From contig NC_079474.1 in NCBI RefSeq assembly GCF_026230105.1, positions 42,112,294 through 42,176,293 of the forward strand: DNA of 64,000 nt, given 5' to 3'. A model generated the notes under the pieces. It made no database searches. It was not told where the DNA came from and saw only the letters and a list, made by a program, of their open reading frames with translations. Shown in pieces: positions 10,870 through 21,269 of the stretch. Source of the stretch: Diorhabda sublineata. Taxonomy: Eukaryota > Arthropoda > Insecta > Coleoptera > Chrysomelidae. Both the position numbers and the translations under genes were made by a program. Within the stretch, counting starts at the first letter, position 1. Each line of letters begins with the position of its first letter.

Positions 10870-11980
10870 ACTCATTATACCTACCTCAACAAAACTAAAA
10901 TTATATTTCGCGAAGATGAAATATAGTGTTTACCCTTGTAAATGTGAACCAGAAGGTATGATTATTAGTTCTCTATTTCATATTCTCAATCTAAACTTTT
11001 AATATTTTTTCGATTTTGCAACACTTGTTCTTGGTGTAAGTACAGAGAATACCATAATAACATGTTGACTTACATTTATTGCACAAACTACAGAGAAATT
11101 ATTCGATGTATAAACGGTAAACAACGAACTGTAACGTGGTCAATGATGATTTCATTTTGTTCTTGTTATAAGGTTTCAATCAATTCACTTGGTTTTCTTT
11201 TGGTTTATAATTAATTTCAAGTAGATACTCAATCTTCAGTTAAATGAACTGGAAAGAGGTAGATGGGCAAATAATCATAAATTAAGTAATATCTGGTATT
11301 TTTTCATAATTTAAATTAAAACATGCACACAGAGGCACGTCCCCTACTACTCCGAGAGGACTTTATTTGTTGTAGAATTTGGTTTTTGATTTCGCTTCCT
11401 CAGATAAAACCATATAATTTGAGTAGTACTTTAACTTCTTCCCCGATGTATAACCCAAATAGAGGGTGTCTTCTTGTCATTTACCTTGAGTCCTAACCGA
11501 GCATACCAAAGCAAGTTTTAGTGTAGATCGGAAGATACCTAACTTCTGAATTGGTTTGAATTTTCAGCTCCTTGAATAATTCAACAGCTCTTGCGATTTT
11601 GTTCACATTTGCCGTATTGATCTTCGCATCTTTTAGTCCTACAGATATTAGCTTAGCTTACAGTGATATTTCATAGTTTCTTTCTGTCCGTATCGCATTT
11701 TGAAAGGTGATAGCTGTTATTGTTGCATTCCTAAGCTTTTCGACAGAAGGATCTTGAAATTATTTATCATAGTGGACAAAAGTTAAAAAGAAAGCGTATT
11801 TGTGAACAAGTTTTTGGAGGAGCAAAGTATAGGTTTTCAACAATGATGAATAATTTTATCAGTGCCCTCGTATTACGTAAAGGCATTGAATTATGAAGTC
11901 TAACTCACCTCCAAACGCAGTAATGGATATTTTTCTATTCCTTACGGCGTACATTGGTGATTGCGTATAGTGTAGGCTTG
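10870..11980. other. No recognised feature
   Basis: AT-rich. Minus-strand frames around 11400-11650 are not assignable. Confidence 0.35.
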
Positions 11981-11984
11981 TCCT

Positions 11985-12645
11985 TTGTCTGACATTACGC
12001 AGTTAAGACATTTTCTTCTTCCGATCCCTCTTCAGCCTTCAATCTTGCCCTCAATTAACAGTTGCAGGAATTGATATTTCGTATTTAGAATCATATACTA
12101 TAAGTGTGCCAGTTTCCCTTTTTAATAATTTTATAGATTTCTCGTATGTTAACACATCTTCATTTGTTAGTCTAGCTGTATGGAGTACTTTAAGGATTCT
12201 GCGATTTATCCACATTTCAAAAGCCTCTAATTTATAAATTCCATCCTTTAATATCCATCTTTCCATACCGTAAACAAGCACCGACCACACGTAGCATTTT
12301 ATTGAATCTCAGTCGTAGAAAAAATGTCAAATTCGTAACGGGTAAACACTTTTCGAAGATTCAAAAATGCCTGTCGGGCATGTTTGATGTGGAATTTTAT
12401 TTCTTTGTCGGATATCCAGTCTTCTGAAGCTAAATTACTTAAATTTACTTACTCTTTCAATGGGCCTCGCGTTAAATATTATGTTGGAATTTTCGTAAAC
12501 ATAGAGGTTTCCAGATATTTTGTTTTTATTTTGTTTATATTTATATCATTGATTTGCTTTGTTCTCCTACTTTATTGATCAATTTTTGTAGGTTCGACAA
12601 GTTATCAGCGATGAAGACCGTGCCATCAGCATATCTGATAATATG
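11985..12645 (-). pseudogene. LINE polymerase, distal half (YADG box to C-terminus)
   Basis: Reading the minus strand from 12640: IRYADGTVFIADNLS (RT motif C with the second Asp changed to Gly); then ISDKEIKFHIKHARQAFLNL (near 12410-12350), the usual 'DKEIK.RI..AR.AF..L' thumb; then VYGMERWILKDGIYKLEAFE and MWINRRILKVLHTARLTNED (the 'YG.E.W.L....KLEAFEMW..RR.L.I.W......' region, 12290-12150); and finally LLIEGKIEG near 12050, the 'QLI.EGKIEGRRG.GRR' tail. This is the C-terminal half of the copy whose RT start lies at 13455-13700. A DNA-transposon derivative separates the two halves. Stops and frameshifts make it inactive. Confidence 0.8.
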
Positions 12646-12825
12646 ATGATGATAATAGGCTAGTTGATTGAATTTGGAAATTAGTTTAAAACTTTCAGCC
12701 CAAAAATATATTATTTTAAGAAAAATAGGTTTTTTACGTCAGTATTTTGAGTTTTTAGAATGACGTCACACCTCGCGAAACAGCTGTGTTTGCTAATCAC
12801 AGTCAATTGTGTTTTTTAATAAATA

Positions 12826-12960
12826 ATGAATTCCACGAATTTTAAATACTGTATAGTGCCCCAATGTGAAAGAACAACGATAAAAACGTTAGACAAATGA
12901 TTCATATACGTTACTTTATCAACTAATTCCACAAATTGTTTCTATGAAGATCATTTTGAT
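12826..12960 (+). pseudogene. THAP-domain first exon (decayed)
   Basis: From the ATG at 12826 the frame reads NSTNFKYCIVPQCERTTIKT, then LDK, a stop, FIYVTLSTNSTN, and CFYEDHFD. This follows the THAP zinc-finger plan: C-x4-C near the N-terminus and an EDHF-type C-x2-H block at the end. The expected second-pair Cys before EDH is Tyr (TAT for TGT/TGC), and one in-frame stop follows LDK, so the domain is dead. The exon ends at a consensus donor (GAT|GTAAGT at 12961). THAP domains bind DNA in P-element, Kolobok and related transposases. Confidence 0.65.
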
Positions 12961-13069
12961 GTAAGTATCAAATTTGAATTTTGCAAAATCTACCATAATA
13001 TACCACACATAACATAGAAAATCTTATGACTTAATTAAGTTAAAGCTATTGAAATTCTATAATACTTAC

Positions 13070-13197
13070 ATATAAATTTTAGCACTGCGCACTTCCGATG
13101 AACAAAAGTAGGTGTTCATTACAAAAAATTTGTCAAGCATAAAGTCGTCAATTTTGGGCAAATTACCGCAGTTTACTTTGTTAAATCCTGATTCCAT
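13070..13197 (-). CDS. YqaJ/SWIM-type protein-like first exon
   Basis: From an ATG at 13197 (minus) the frame encodes about 43 residues beginning MESGFNKVNCGNLPKIDDFM and continuing LDKFFVMNTYFCSSEVRSAK. It resembles the N-terminus of arthropod proteins carrying a YqaJ-type exonuclease/SWIM region, which typically show 'GF..G.LPKID.FM...F...N..F..AE.RG.K'. It stops at a GTAAGT donor (13069-13064), so this would be a first coding exon only. It faces the THAP exon and sits within the same inserted element. The family call is from remembered sequence pattern and is moderately secure. Confidence 0.45.
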
Positions 13198-13454
13198 GGC
13201 AAATTATACCTGTCTTTCAAGATTAAACTAAAAACGAACTTTATTAATTTAACAATAATTAAAGGTGTGACGTCACGCTTTTCTGATTGGTGTTTAATGT
13301 CACGTGATTAAACGCCTCATTTTGTCGATTTTATTTTCCAAAAATATTATTGATCTTTTATTATTTCTGTAGAAAAGTTGTTTTTTTATTTACTAATTAT
13401 CATGGTTAATCATTAGAAACTCAAAGCCTTCCTATTTATTCTTAGTGGAAACAA

Positions 13455-13700
13455 GCCTATTCTCATCTCCAGGTCCTCCAGAGCCTTCGAATATAAATTA
13501 AACAGGAGTAGAGACAGAACATATCCTTGTCTATTTTTACTTGTGGTTCCAATATAAGTTTCCAATATATCGAAAATTTTTCTGATCTATATCTAGTTTT
13601 TTGAGGAACTACATTAGTTTGCGGTGTCGTACACTATCTAATGCCTTCTCGTAGTCAATGAAGCATAGATATCTCGTGTACCTTATCCCTTTTAGACCCA
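13455..13700 (-). pseudogene. LINE polymerase, RT palm start (upstream half of split copy)
   Basis: Minus-strand frames give LCFIDYEKALDSVRHRKLM (RT domain A, 'FIDYEKAFDSV.H..L', catalytic Asp retained in FIDYEKA), then FLKKLDIDQKNFRYIGNLYW, then LLFNLYSKALEDLEMRIGL (domain B'). The next expected block, I(R)YADD, is found only across the inserted THAP element at 12640. Frameshifts lie between the blocks. Upstream endonuclease sequence is not present to the right. Confidence 0.75.
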
Positions 13701-13704
13701 AACT

Positions 13705-15050
13705 GTGAGTCTCTCATATCCCTTCCACATTGAAAGGGATATATATGTAGTGTATGACTCATCAGGCTAATAAATCTGCGATCTTCGCTTTTTTGCTTTG
13801 TCTCATATATATTGTAGTGCTATTAAGCCCCTTTTACCAAGAAGTTTAAGTATTTCTGAAAAGATTGCGTCTAGGTTAATTACTATATTATTCTTTGAAT
13901 CATTGTTTTTTCAATCTTGCCTTGAATATTATTAGTGGGCCGGTTAGTGAGTTTATTGATATTAATTGGGGGACTGTCGTCTCTACGAGTACATGAATTT
14001 GATTATTTGATTATACAAAGAAAGCACTGACAAGTTATAATTCTACTTCTACCTATATGCGAAATTAAAATATTGTATTTGGTGAATGCAACTTAAACTA
14101 TCTTTTTGAAGCAACTGCTTCAAAAGCTGCAACCGTCATATCAACTCAAAACTAGGGTCTATTTCAATTATACAAGCCGCCACTGCATTCAAAACAATCC
14201 CATAGTTATTCATAATAACTAAATAATATGTTAGAGGGACTTTATCTATACCTGTCACTTTTTTCTCGTTTCAACACGTAATTTGTTTTGATTTTGCTTT
14301 CGCCTAAACGCCAGTTACTAAAATGGCAAGATTTTTATCTGTCACATTCCTATGCGATAAATAAAATAGGAAATAGTGCATAACCAATTATACAAATAAA
14401 TCGTATAACAAATAAAATGAACTACAGGAACGCCTATCATATACTTCATTGTTAAACGTTTCCGCTTGCCTGCTTTTTCTATCGCTATTCTTATTTGAAA
14501 TATTGAATAGATGTAAAATATGTATATTATGTAAGAAAATGAACAATAATTCTGATCGAAACCACACTCATTAATCTTATATATACGTTTTCCTAGTAGT
14601 CTCCATCTTCGTTTATCTCTCCATTTCTTCTTACGAAGAGGTCTTTATTGCTTGCATGACGCTAATGTTTTGCTGAGCTTGGAGCTTATTTCCATGGTTC
14701 TGGATAGCGAACCTATACCCATGGTGTAGATGCGTACAACATGATGAAAATAAGGATGATCCTGATGGAGTGGAGCATGGTCTTTAGTTCCAGTTTAAAT
14801 CGTCTTCCGATGAATCCCTCAATAGTCCTCTTGTCCATTAGGTAATCGGCATGGTCCTTGAATATTAGTCGTTGGTTGACTCACATGTATTTGACATTCG
14901 TGGAACAAGTGATATTTTCTAGCAGTATCTATGTTATCTTTTAGTATTTTCTTTTATTACATTGTATTTACCAATATTTATATTTGATGTGTGGAGCAAT
15001 TATTAAATTTTAAAAAAATTGTAGTCTTCAGATTTTCTATGATATTTTTT
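13705..15050. other. No recognised feature
   Basis: Includes moderately GC-richer sequence at 14600-14930 whose minus-strand frames (for example MDKRTIEGFIGRRFKLELKT) I could not assign. Confidence 0.35.
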
Positions 15051-15054
15051 AAAA

Positions 15055-15420
15055 TATATTGTAGAGAGAGTACAGAAAAGAGTATTTGCTAAATGTTTTA
15101 TTTTTAAAATTGGTATCTTTGTGCTTAGTCTAGAGCCAGAAAAACTGCAAGAAATTGCCTGCTTGTACATTTGTTCATTACACAAGGTTCTTGCCATTAA
15201 AGTTTTTCTCTTTTGCTTCTGCAAATAGATAAATTTCCTAATACAAAATCTTTTATTAATCGATTCTGGTTTTGAATTCCACATTTTATTGTTTCGGAAC
15301 AAGCAATGCCACTCAGAAACCATGACTATCCATGGAAATTTCAATCATCAATAAATCAGCTTTTTCGCACATTTAATCTGCAGTTTGATAGAAATTTAAA
15401 ATATTTTTCATAGTTTTGAA
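15055..15420 (+). pseudogene. LINE C-terminal tail (CR1/Jockey-like)
   Basis: The plus-strand frame from about 15055 reads VERVQKRVFAKCFIFKIGIF, then EPEKLQEIACLYICSLHKVL, and after a stop SGFEFHILLFRNKQCHSETM. This fits the post-RT tail of several LINE groups: 'IE.VQKRF.R....', a segment with 'L...R...D..FL.K..', then 'F.IP..RTN....SP..R....N'. Only the tail survives; there is no RT catalytic box. The 113-codon minus-strand frame over the same bases (15003-15344) is its shadow. Confidence 0.45.
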
Positions 15421-15424
15421 AATT

Positions 15425-15895
15425 ATTTTGTTTATTTGGGATTCGGTTTTGTGATTGAATGATCCTGTAGAAGATAGAACCAGAAGGCTGGTTTTTTGTG
15501 TATGCTTTCCAAGGATTATTAAATTTTTATTGATATTGGTATAATGGCAAAACTAAAAAAAGAGAATACCACTTTTCTTGCATCTGAAACAGATAATACC
15601 AGACATAACTTCCCGTTTTATGCTTAATAAAGACATGGCAGCCTCTCACTCTTTCTTCGCCGTGCATTTATGTTTTCAAAAATGTTTGATGAGATTTATT
15701 AGGTGGGTCAATGAAAGGAAAGGGGCCTCACTTATATTACTACACGCTACTGGGATACTAGATAGAAAAGTGAAGCCCCATATCTCAATCTCCCATTGTG
15801 TGTTACTTTGAATCAATCTATCATCATCATCATGCCGTTTAATCTCTTAGATTATAGCTAGCGCTTGGGGCGCCTACATATCCCTTTATAGGGGT
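15425..15895. other. No recognised feature
   Basis: Nothing assignable; contains a short CATCATCATCATG run at about 15822-15834. Confidence 0.35.
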
Positions 15896-16290
15896 TAGGT
15901 GGATTACTCCCCTTGTTTTTTTGTTGTTTCTAGCTTCATTTGTCAGCTTTCCAGTCTACTATTTCTGGGATTCTGATATCTTCTTCAATTTGGTTTCTCT
16001 AGGCATTTCTTGGTCTACCCCTGCCTCTTGTTTATACCGGATATCCATTGTGTTATTCTCCTCATCATTTCTGCAGGTTTCCTTTTCATGTCCTGCCCAA
16101 TTTAGTCTTTGTTCTTTTACATATCTTACTACATTTCCTTCTCCCAGTTCTTCTTCTATTTCTTTATTTTTTTTTTCAATCTACTCTCTCAATCACCTGT
16201 AATATGTGGTATGAGTATAGTTCTCAGTATTTTTCTTTCGATTATCTTAAGGTCTTCTTCTTTCTTTTTATTTATGACAGTTATTTCCAT
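15895..16290 (-). pseudogene. LINE polymerase C-terminal region
   Basis: On the minus strand KKEEDLKIIERKILRTILIP (near 16270-16210) corresponds to the 'W.L....E..L..FERKILRRI.GP' region. RGRGRPRNA, a stop, and RNQIEEDIRI (near 16020-15960) is the 'RGRPR..W.DQI.EDI' end. IPEIVDWKAD follows. This is the C-terminal ~120 residues of an endonuclease/RT LINE with stops. The Phe/Ser-rich plus-strand frames at 15921-16315 are shadows of it. Confidence 0.65.
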
Positions 16291-16319
16291 GGCAGAATCA
16301 ATCTATAGTAACTAATGAA

Positions 16320-17130
16320 GATATGAATGGAAACGATATTGAAGAAGGTATTGTGGATACGGTAAATACAAAATGTACGAAAGAATTCGAAGATTTATTT
16401 CCAGAAGAAATAAACGGCCTATTTTTAGAAAAGCCTCTGATATATGAAACTAATTAACATAACATTCAAGACGAGAGTTAGTTACAAACTTTTCTAAAAA
16501 AATGATTGAAATTGAGAAATGTTATATATGTACTAGTGTCTCCTGGAAACTGTTACCGAAAATAAGACACCTCAAACTAATAATAACAGTAGATGTTGTA
16601 AAAAGGAATGAGATTATTCAGCAATCACCGGAAAATAAATTAATATCCTTGCAAAATTGAAGAATAAAACAAATCAAAGGTATTACTAAGAAATTAGTCG
16701 AGAAATTGGAGACAATAACATACCAATAAGAAAACTAAAAGAAAAAAGAACATGAAAAAGATAATAAGCTGAAATATGCAACTTTTTATGAAACACGTCA
16801 GTTAATCATTACTGAAGATGTCAAATTTCAACAACGTGATGTTCAGAAATAGCTGAAAAATGTTATGTTTGTTCCTACTTCAAATACACAACTTCAAGAG
16901 ACATTACTTAAAAATTTGAAGTAGTGATTGTGTCAGAAAATATTTCAGGCATATTGCAGCATGAAAATAGTCGATCTCTACTTCAGACGATATACAAAAC
17001 TACCAGAAAAAGATCTACCGAAAAAAAGTTAATCAAAGAAGTAGATATATAAAAAGAGTGAAGAAGTCTAAGAGAAACGTACTGCAATGAGGTCAATGAA
17101 TACATCAAATGACGAGAAAAATTAAATACG
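16320..17130 (+). other. Decayed coding-like block, unassigned
   Basis: Plus-strand composition is A-rich with repeated short open pieces. MNGNDIEEGIVDTVNTKC opens a 41-codon frame (16333-16458), and later SENISGILQHENSRSLLQT (near 16940-16995). It reads like an old, heavily mutated coding strand (Glu/Lys/Asn-rich, stops every 20-60 codons). I recognise no family. Confidence 0.25.
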
Positions 17131-18255
17131 GTATTCAAGGATTTAATATAGATTCATCCATTAACGTTTCAAAAGACGACAAAAATTCACTTCCCGAACT
17201 GAAACAATTTTCGATATTTTGAAAATAATTTGTAAATTTCGTTATTTCCTCATTAGCTCATTCCATATTCACGTCCTAGAGAATTACAAGAAATCAAGTG
17301 GTCTTATAAATAAAATCGAATTATTAATTAAAACGCTAAATAACTAGAGTTGTTTTTTAGATATTAAATATTTAGCTTCTCTAAATAATTGGCGTTAGAA
17401 ACACTAATTAATGGAGTGTAATTCCCATCTGACTATTATATCTACATCTAGACATGCAACGTCATGCAAATGTGTTATCAAACTGTGAATTTAAACGATC
17501 CTCAATCATTTATAATTGTGGAAAATGTTATTTTCTGTCCCTTTCATATAGTAAATCACTTAAATTTATGGAGACGACGTTTGAGTGTCGAATTCATTAA
17601 GAAGTTAAAAATCAGTAGTTTCTTTCAAACTATCACTGAACTAATATTTATTTGAATTAATATACAGTGAACTGCTAAATTATTTAATAAACTAGAACCC
17701 GATGAATTTTTATACAACACCCATGTTCTAATTCACATTTACTTAAGACACGTAATTGGTGCTGGTGTGAAATATGAAATTCATGTGAAATAATATTTGA
17801 GAAAGATTTTAATTATCTATTCAGCGATTTGATTAATTATATTATTTCATTTGAATCCTAAAAAATTCTAGATAATTGTGAAACATTTACATGAATTTCT
17901 AAAGTAATTTTACTCAAAATATAAGCGAAAAGAATAACTTACGGAAATGTGTGTCGTCGAAAACAGTACACAAACAAGTTTTTTGTCATATGTTAGTTAT
18001 AATAAAAAGGATAAAAAACGACAGTCGTAAATTTTATAATAAAGTCACTATGTCACTATTGAAAGCTAGAGTTCATTGAACGAAATAATCCCTGGTTCCC
18101 TGAAATAACTTTTTTAATAGTAAATTAAAGACAATCTAGGTGAAATTTTTATCCTTGGTAGGCCGTCCTAAAATTGCCGACCACGTGAAACTTGATATTT
18201 TATTAAATATGTGGGATATTCATCAAAGTAAGCCAGCACTAATTAGTCTAGATTT
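17130..18255. other. No recognised feature
   Basis: AT-rich, with no motif or repeat recognised. Confidence 0.4.
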
Positions 18256-18259
18256 TATT

Positions 18260-18890
18260 AACGCATTTCATTAATAATAAAACACATTCCCATTAAATTC
18301 AACTACATCAAGAACCAAATGCGGATGATCCCTATCGCCGAATGCAATTTTGGGAAAGTCTGCAACATTCTTGTTTCTAAGATCCGAGGTTTATTAATCT
18401 ATTGAAGTAGATGAATAGTCAAAATTACTAGTTGATAAAATTCATATTAGATAATGAACACACGCAAAGAAACTGAATATTTGGTCAGGGATAATTAATG
18501 ATAGAATCATTGACCTCTTTTCTTCAAAAAATGGGAGGGTATTTATTTTTGGAATAAGAACTGAGGTACCTTTACTTTCAAACAAAGCTAAATGTTGCTT
18601 TTCGAGAAGGTATATCTGTAAACGAGGTTATATAGAGCAGTCAGCAAAGTTGCCAGATTTGCCACCTTCAAACTTTTTTTTATATAAAATGGGAGGTATC
18701 TGAAAAGACTAATAACTTGACAAGATAAATATAATCAGACACGACATTAGTCAAATTACTGCAACATATTTGATGATATTGTTAATAATATTCAGTTTAA
18801 AATATAATCCAAATATACTCCCTAAATGTATTCCATGTGCCAAAATTCATACCTCCATATATGCATTATAACAGTTTCATATCAATCAAT
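18260..18890 (+). pseudogene. Tc1/mariner-superfamily (DDE_3-type) transposase remnant
   Basis: Blocks in order on the plus strand: IQLHQEPNADDPYRRMQFWE (about 18295-18352), matching 'LHPDDP.RRMQFCEW'; NIWSGIINDRIIDLF (about 18477-18520), matching 'NVWCGI..DRIIGPF'; and YIEQSAKLPDLPPSNFFLY (about 18630-18690), matching 'PIEWPARSPDLTPLDFFLW', which carries the third catalytic Asp in the family and reads Asn here (SNFF). The sequence is riddled with frameshifts; the middle catalytic block (QDGAPPH) is not seen. This insect-wide family is distinct from the classical mariners elsewhere in the window. Confidence 0.6.
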
Positions 18891-18894
18891 TCGA

Positions 18895-19650
18895 AAAGAG
18901 TTTACTGAAACTTTCTTGTAGACCTAAACATAAATATTCTACCAAAAAGAATGAAATCTATGAGTTTCGTAATTTTTGCAAAACATTTTCTCCTTCCGAA
19001 ATTATAATTTTATTTCACATTTTAGCAGATCACTCTACAATATAACTAGCAAGATTAAAAACAAAATGGATCGTCATACAAGTGAGAAAAAACAACTGAG
19101 TTATTATAATATACTAAAACATATTGGTAAGAAATATGAATTATTATAGTTATTGTCAAAGGATAGATATTCTTTGAGGGATTGTTGGGACAAGTGTTTT
19201 ATTTCATATTTATGTTTATATTCCGCCAAAGATCCTCTTATCTTCTCTATAACATGGTCTTCCCATTTTTAGTCTTTCCACTGAATCTTAATGAAGAATT
19301 AGTTGGACTTCATCCTACCATTTTAATTACTTTATTCTTATAAAGTATATGCGGTTATCAGTTATCCTTTCTAATCTTGACCAGCCTGCGTCGCTTCGTC
19401 AAGAATATGTCACTATATTTTCCTCAGCTCCACCTCCATGATTTTATTGTGTATTAGGTGCTGCTGTTGGTAGCTGTTCTATAAAATGGTGGTTAGCATT
19501 CAAATGTTTTTGTTCTGTATATTTATGTCCTTAATAGTAAAATATTCGTATTTTTTACAGCATTTGACGTTTTTCAGTGACATACTGTGCTCAGGTCCTT
19601 TTATTTTTAATATATTAACCCTTAATCCTTTTCCTTTGATTATCTTTCTG
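18895..19650. other. No recognised feature
   Basis: A mixed-composition stretch (19200-19640) on the 3' side of the LINE tail that follows. It may be LINE 3' UTR, but nothing specific is visible. Confidence 0.35.
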
Positions 19651-19653
19651 GAC

Positions 19654-20080
19654 TTATGTTCTAGAGTCAAGATTTTGTGCCAGTATTGTATGTATGTATG
19701 TGTGGATTTGAGAACTGCGACCCAAAGGATCTATTGTGTCCTTATTTCTTGCTGCGATACTGGAAAACCCTGTATTTATAGCTAATCCATCAATTCCACT
19801 CCTTTTAAAAAGTCTAGAATGTGGTATGGTTGCTGCTGCCAGAGATTTTCGCTTTATATTTGATACGCTCCCAGGTATAGTGCTCTGGAGTGTTTCACAC
19901 TTTGAGAAAATGTGGATAGAGGTTTTATCTTCTGCGCAACAAAATCTGCACACCGAATTATCTGCTAGTCTAGTGTTTTCAGGTATTTGTTGAGGAGACA
20001 GTGCGCCGAAAGAACTCCTGTTAGTATTCGTAAATTGTTATTATTTAGGTTGATTGTGCCAGTAGTACCTGATTATATAC
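19654..20080 (-). pseudogene. LINE 3' coding end with zinc-knuckle-like tail (R1/Jockey/I type)
   Basis: Minus strand from 20070: LNNNNLRILTGVLSAHCLLN and KYLKTL match the post-RNase-H segment 'L.R..LR.LTG.LTGH..L..HL..LG'. After a frameshift NSVCRFCCAEDKTSIHIFSK ends in Cys, giving the C-x2-C..H..C knuckle of this tail. IPHSRLFKRSGIDGL then matches the '..L.FIK.SGL' ending. It continues as 99 open codons to 19654. RT and endonuclease parts are absent. Confidence 0.65.
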
Positions 20081-20269
20081 AAAACTTAAGATGTAAAGCG
20101 GGTTATTGTTTTGTATTTCAATCCTTTTTCAATATTTCCTCTCTCCTTATATACTCATAACTACTCCGTACCGAAAAATGAACAAAAATATTCAATTTCA
20201 ATCACTTGAAATAATGGTTTGTAACTGTACAACTTTTTGAATGTTAACTGAAATCAAACAGCTTCTGAA

Positions 20270-20510
20270 TAAAGTGATGAAAGTATGTTGTGAACACAAA
20301 TTCACTGACATGTTAAATTTTTAAGTTGAAACTTCTAGAACCATTTGGTGATATTCATACTGAACACACTTTTTATACTACCATTACAACAACAATCACA
20401 ATTAAACTATCTGACCCGCGACAAGATAAATTCTTCCCCCTTGGCTCTCGAAGACAATAAGTCTGAGTATTGGTATAGTGGTAGCTTTAAACAGTGTATT
20501 CCGTAAGGTA
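20270..20510. repeat. Inverted-repeat locus related to the 30.5-kb palindrome
   Basis: The left arm (about 20325-20440) is a diverged copy of 30487-30585: both run 'CTTCTAGAACC/TTCCTGGAACC ... CATACTGAA(C/T)ACACT ... CACAATTA.ACT.TCTGACCCGCG/ACATGCG'. The right arm, read inversely from 20515, starts GGAATACACTGTTTAAAGCTACCACTATACC, which is the same AATACACTGTTT..ACCA start. The locus is therefore itself an inverted repeat around ~20450. On the minus strand CGCGGGTCAGATAG preserves the stem III/GTC/stem I part of the hammerhead-like motif. Confidence 0.55.
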
Positions 20511-20569
20511 GTATTATTGTTTATTGGTACTGATGTTGATTTCTCACATTATTAAGAGTGATCCAACGT

Positions 20570-21265
20570 GAAATGAGAAATCTTTTACATGAAGAATAAA
20601 CTGTAGAAAAAGCACGTGTGTAAATGGGAATCCCACAAGTTCGTTATAGCGTGACCCAATCTACGATCTCCACAGCATTAGCAAGTTATGAAGTGACTGA
20701 CACGAATTAAAGAAGACTTTAACTGAGAATGTTGGTACTACAAATACAGCAATAATATGTTTATCGATATATTACTGCATAAGTTGAGATACAGTATTGT
20801 GAAGAAAGCAGTATCACTTAATTTAGAGCAACAACTGATACTATTTTAATCTAAACCATCGCAGACAACATCTGTTTGTACGAGGACATCAAAATTGAAG
20901 TTACTATTTACGATTATATCTGTTTACTCATGATCTTATGCAGATTATGTCAGCTTTGGTGGTGGGTCTCGTGGTGACATTAATCTGTGAACGATAGCGG
21001 TCGTATAACTACCAACCGTTGTATAACAGACATTTTAGAACCTCATATAATTCCATATGTTAGATTTAAAAGAAAATATAAGCTATTATAGCATGATAAT
21101 GTATGTCTACAAGTAGCTAGGAGGCTAGGACCGATTGAACGGTTATGGAACAATTTGAGTCAGCTTGTTGAACACTATCCATCTGAAGGTCTAGATTAGT
21201 TGTTATTCAGACTAACCAAAATTTGAATAGATCAAGCTGCAATTAAAATGTGGAGCAATAAACCA
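20570..21265 (+). pseudogene. Tc1-like transposase remnant
   Basis: Scattered blocks read in order: SFGGGSRGDINL near 20950 (the 'V..WGGIS......L' region), then LEPHIIPYVRFKRKYKLL (near 21038-21085) followed by HDNVCLQVA, matching '.LEPH..P......F..QDNA..H.A' (the catalytic Asp of the second block is retained), then RLGPIERLWNNLSQLVEHYP (near 21125-21185), matching 'PDLNPIEHLWD.L...V..R'. The residues between the second and third blocks are deleted, removing the third catalytic residue. Many stops. No inverted ends found. Confidence 0.55.
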
Positions 21266-21269
21266 AGCA

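Larger units (their letters stand above)
12646..13450. mobile_element. THAP / YqaJ-like two-gene transposon derivative inserted in a LINE
   Basis: About 800 bp interrupt a minus-strand LINE exactly between RT blocks that should be contiguous. Inside, an inverted pair TGACGTCACACCT (12761-12773) / AGGTGTGACGTCA (13263-13275) flanks two small exons pointing at each other: a THAP-domain exon (+, 12826-12960) and a YqaJ-protein-like exon (-, 13197-13070). Each ends at a GTAAGT donor, and only 109 bp separate the donors. The layout suggests a deletion derivative of a larger element that keeps only the two 5' ends. Exact termini and the target-site duplication could not be fixed; subterminal AT-rich similarity between left and right is weak. 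Confidence 0.6.

Noticed and set aside
14600..14930. Possible retroelement coding on the minus strand (MDKRTIEGFIGRRFKLELKT)
   Set aside because: Could not be matched to any RT, integrase or transposase motif.
15921..16315. Three overlapping hydrophobic plus-strand frames that look like membrane proteins
   Set aside because: Shadows of a minus-strand LINE tail; the T/C-rich strand reads as Phe/Leu/Ser.
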